From Ectothiorhodospiraceae bacterium (GTDB taxonomy: Bacteria; Pseudomonadota; Gammaproteobacteria; Nitrococcales; AK92): 16,383 nucleotides of DNA. Location of the stretch: assembly GCA_029263635.1 (NCBI GenBank), contig JAJUFY010000010.1, positions 1 to 16,383 of the forward strand. The letters run 5' to 3'. Below the pieces are notes generated by a model. That model was not told where the DNA came from. It saw only the letters and a program-made list of their open reading frames with translations, and ran no database searches. The first letter of the stretch is position 1. The number at the start of each line of letters is the position of its first letter. This document shows, piece after piece, positions 15,624 to 16,383 of the stretch. The position numbers and the translations under genes are program-made.

Positions 15624-16383
15624 CTAGCGGAACGGCGGCGCGTACATCAGCCCGCCGTCGGTGTACAGGGCGTTGAGGCCGCGTTCGATGCCCAGCGGCG
15701 CGCGGCCGAGGTTGCGCTCGAACAGCTCGCCGTAGTTGCCGACCTGGCGGATGGCCTCGAAGGCCCAGTCCCGGCCGAGCCCCATGCCCTGGCCGCTGTT
15801 GCCGTCGGCGCCGAGCAGGCGCCGCACTTCCGGATTGCCGGAGGCCTTGCGCTGCTGCTCGACGTTCTGCGAAGTCACGCCCAGCTCCTCGGCGCCGATC
15901 AGCGCGAACAGCGTCCAGCGGACGATGTCGAGCCACTGGTGGTCGCCCTGCCGCACCAGCGGCCCCAGCGGCTCCTTGGAAATCAGCTCGGGCAGGATGA
16001 TATGCGCGTCCGGCTCCTTGAGCTTGATCCGCTGCGCGTAAAGGCTAGCGCGGTCGGTGGTGTAGACGTCGCAGCGGCCGGCATCGTAGGCCGCCGTCGC
16101 CTCGTCGCTCTTCTCGAAGACCACCGGCCGGAACTGCATGCCCTGGCTGCGGAACCAGTCGGCCATGTTGAGCTCGGTGGTGGTGCCGGCATTGGCGCAG
16201 ACGCTGGCGCCGTCCAGCTCCCGCGCGCTCTTGATGCCGAGGTCCTTGCGCACCATGAACCCCTGGCCGTCGTAGAAGATCACGCCGGCGAAATCGAAGC
16301 CGAGCTCGGTATCGCGCGAGATGGTCCAGGTGGTGTTGCGCGAGAGCAGGTCCACCTCGCCGGACTGCAGCGCGGTGAAGCGC
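15624..16383 (-). CDS. aapJ: general L-amino-acid ABC transporter, periplasmic binding protein AapJ (N-terminus beyond right edge)
   Basis: AapJ is the periplasmic receptor that captures polar L-amino acids and delivers them to AapQM. The 252 C-terminal residues visible include RFTALQSGEVDLLSRNTTWT at the right edge, the segment FDFAGVIFYDGQGFMV, ARELDGASVCANAGTTTELN, and the family ending DGGLMYAPPFR. The two cysteines in SVCANAGT and GRCDVYTTD match the conserved pair expected to form a disulfide. Family members are about 340 aa, so roughly 90 residues including the signal peptide are missing beyond the window. It is the first gene of aapJQMP; the promoter and any nitrogen-control site lie outside. 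The stop TAG is at 15624-15626, just before the REP pair. Confidence 0.95.
   Translation of the reverse strand, partial: RFTALQSGEVDLLSRNTTWTISRDTELGFDFAGVIFYDGQGFMVRKDLGIKSARELDGASVCANAGTTTELNMADWFRSQGMQFRPVVFEKSDEATAAYDAGRCDVYTTDRASLYAQRIKLKEPDAHIILPELISKEPLGPLVRQGDHQWLDIVRWTLFALIGAEELGVTSQNVEQQRKASGNPEVRRLLGADGNSGQGMGLGRDWAFEAIRQVGNYGELFERNLGRAPLGIERGLNALYTDGGLMYAPPFR

Noticed and set aside
1..16383. Search for a novel defence or mobile system, CRISPR array, tRNA or insertion sequence
   Set aside because: All large frames are accounted for by housekeeping genes. No regularly spaced repeats, tRNA cloverleaf, transposase or phage gene was seen. RecBCD acts on phage DNA but is a core repair enzyme here.

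Overview
The window is high-GC (roughly 70%) bacterial DNA, densely packed with genes and apparently chromosomal. The gene content and the short GTAGGAGCGG/TGTGGGAGCGG-type REP palindromes point to a gammaproteobacterium, most like Pseudomonas or a relative. Xanthomonadales-like bacteria are an alternative; the species cannot be fixed from this sequence. Every gene except one lies on the minus strand, so transcription runs right to left.

Left half (1-9930): a recC-recB-recD cluster (RecBCD, exonuclease V / recombination helicase-nuclease), all three genes apparently full length. recC and recB overlap by 4 nt (ATGA) and recB and recD by 8 nt. Downstream of recD, on the same strand after a 93-nt gap, is the N-terminal third or so of a SWIM zinc-finger protein. 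It is probably a SNF2-type helicase whose motor domain lies beyond the left edge.

Middle (9931-12444): a 226-nt gap before recC holds a GC-rich palindrome and one REP element. Then come a 99-aa Cys-containing protein of unknown function, a GloC/YcbL-type metallo-beta-lactamase-fold hydrolase, the divergently read YaiI/YqxD (UPF0178) gene (the only plus-strand gene), and a hotdog-fold thioesterase-like protein that converges on yaiI with a 3-bp gap.

Right half (12495-16383): the general L-amino-acid ABC transporter operon aapJ-aapQ-aapM-aapP. aapJ is cut by the right edge. A pair of oppositely oriented REP palindromes sits between aapJ (binding protein) and aapQ (first permease), a place where such elements can uncouple binding-protein expression from that of the membrane subunits. 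The thioesterase-like gene may be the last gene of this transcript.

Overall the region is housekeeping: DNA double-strand-break repair, thiol-ester detoxification and amino-acid uptake. I see no CRISPR array, tRNA, rRNA, insertion sequence, prophage or recognisable defence island. The least explained items are the REP arrangement in the aap operon, the 99-aa protein, the hotdog protein and the SWIM protein next to recCBD.
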